5,774 nucleotides of DNA, from positions 1-5,774 of the forward strand of contig DAOVBK010000111.1 of assembly GCA_030670605.1 (NCBI GenBank), given 5' to 3'. A program made the translations under genes and the position numbers. Shown here in pieces: positions 5,227 to 5,774 of this stretch (position 1 is the stretch's first letter; each line of letters opens with the position of its first letter). This DNA comes from Candidatus Stahliibacteriota bacterium (GTDB lineage Bacteria; Hydrothermota; Tepidihabitantia; SM23-42). The notes beneath the pieces were generated by a model. It saw nothing but the letters and a program-made list of their open reading frames with translations. It searched no databases and was not told the DNA's origin.

Positions 5227-5245
5227 AATGGAAGGAAGATGAGTG

Positions 5246-5262
5246 CTCTTCCCGGAGGAGAG
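5246..5262. repeat. Diverged second copy of the CCTCTCCCC-type hairpin
   Basis: CTCTTCCCGGAGGAGAG aligns with the core of the hairpin at 5205-5226 and keeps the fold: CTCTTC pairs with GAGGAG with one T-G wobble. It is followed by purine-rich sequence (AGGAGAAAG) up to the PspC gene. It may be an old copy of the same repeat. Confidence 0.4.
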
Positions 5263-5301
5263 AGGAGAAAGTGAGCAAGGGCAAAAGTGGTGGAGATAAC
5301 T

Positions 5302-5511
5302 ATGAAGAAACTGTATCGTTCACAAGACAATAGAAGAATCGCAGGCGTCTGCGGTGGTTTAGGAGAGACCTATGACATTGATCCCACACTCCTACGTCTT
5401 CTTTTTGTGTTTCTTGCACTCGTGAGTGGCGTGTTGCCAGTGGTCATTGCGTACATTGTGGGGTGGATTATCATTCCGCTGAAACCACAGCGCAACCACG
5501 AGAAAGCGTGA
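5302..5511 (+). CDS. Stand-alone PspC-domain membrane protein
   Basis: The 69-aa protein is a single PspC domain, close to the family's usual 60-70 residues. The N-terminal half carries KKLYRSQDNRRIAGVCGGLGE, with the AGVCGGL signature at 14-20, followed by YDIDPTLLRLLFVFLAL (24-40) and a hydrophobic span to about residue 58 ending in IIIP. It has one or two membrane segments within 31-58. In E. coli, PspC is part of the phage-shock response to inner-membrane stress and regulates PspA; short proteins like this are widespread in bacteria without the full psp operon, and their exact role is often unknown. ATG 5302 is chosen over the GTG pair at 5287 and 5290 because TGGAG (5291-5295) lies six bases before it. 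No pspA or pspB is in the window. Confidence 0.92.
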   Translation: MKKLYRSQDNRRIAGVCGGLGETYDIDPTLLRLLFVFLALVSGVLPVVIAYIVGWIIIPLKPQRNHEKA

Positions 5512-5643
5512 GGGCTATTCTGAGTACAACATGACTGACAATCGCACCGTTGATTCGACAGGTACGTTACACATCTAGGGCAGACTTGCTGAGTGTTTTC
5601 AAATGTTCGCGCATGGTGTATTTTTCTACCTACAACTCATCAG

Positions 5644-5672
5644 TTGACAAACATGCGATTTTTGTTTAGGAT
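5644..5672 (+). promoter_or_regulatory. Sigma-70-type promoter of the truncated last gene
   Basis: TTGACA (5644-5649) and a 17-bp spacer precede TAGGAT (5667-5672, four of six consensus bases). Transcription would start near 5678-5681, on top of the Shine-Dalgarno GAGGTG (5678-5683). The spacing from promoter to start codon closely mirrors that at 129-176, supporting the reading. The spacer at 5512-5643 shows no other clear element. Confidence 0.5.
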
Positions 5673-5687
5673 TATGTGAGGTGATGT

Positions 5688-5774
5688 ATGCTTGGCAGAG
5701 TGGATTTTGAGTATGATGAAACGCGAAATATACTGTTTACTGAAGACCAGTGGGAAATCAGGACCAAAGAGGAT
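5688..5774 (+). CDS. Hypothetical protein, 3' end outside the window
   Basis: An open frame runs from ATG 5688 to the window edge, giving 29 residues that begin MLGRVDFEYDETRNILF and continue TEDQWEIRTKED. GAGGTG (5678-5683) lies four bases upstream of the ATG, and a promoter is present, so this is probably a real gene. A nearby ATG at 5684 is in another frame and stops after eight codons. The visible part is acidic, with two short beta-like stretches (RVDFEYD, NILFTED) and no signal peptide. It is too short to assign to a family. Confidence 0.6.
   Translation, partial: MLGRVDFEYDETRNILFTEDQWEIRTKED

Noticed and set aside
5530..5577. 15-codon frame beginning ATGACTGAC in the spacer after the PspC gene
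   Set aside because: No ribosome binding site or promoter precedes it, and a frame this short is expected by chance.

Overview
This 5.8 kb window is bacterial: Shine-Dalgarno sites precede every gene, three candidate sigma-70-type promoters can be read, and the genes include a Sec signal peptidase I and a PspC-domain protein. All genes lie on the + strand. Base composition looks moderate, with no strong GC bias. The lineage cannot be fixed from the sequence. Degenerate 6-8 bp tandem arrays in nearly every spacer, and weak family matches for several proteins, suggest an uncultured or poorly sampled lineage; that is inference.

Layout. Positions 1-128 hold short-period repeats. A good promoter (129-157) drives a tight three-gene operon: a 74-aa unknown protein (176-400), a 101-aa membrane-anchored or exported unknown (410-715), and a YjbQ/UPF0047 protein (723-1139). 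The spacer at 1140-1398 holds a small UUCG hairpin and the first copy of an 81-bp two-hairpin repeat set in a heptad array. A secreted subtilisin-like (S8) serine protease follows (1399-3267), then a second, identical copy of the 81-bp repeat (3277-3357) with its own heptad array. Next are signal peptidase I (3423-4157), a hairpin that overlaps a promoter (4159-4202), and a nucleotidyltransferase-fold protein (4287-5078). The spacer at 5079-5301 holds a 105-bp inverted-repeat element next to a CCTCTCCCC-type hairpin. A stand-alone PspC protein (5302-5511) follows. A last promoter (5644-5672) leads into a gene cut by the window end (from 5688).

How the genes relate. The clearest link is cell-envelope export: the S8 protease has a Sec signal peptide and sits directly upstream of a signal peptidase I, although a repeat and probable transcript boundaries separate them. 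The first three genes are probably co-transcribed; the other genes look like separate transcription units. I see no defence system, CRISPR array, rRNA, tRNA or complete transposon. The most notable structure is the protease gene bracketed by two identical 81-bp direct repeats, and the small inverted-repeat element lying against a hairpin repeat near 5.1 kb.
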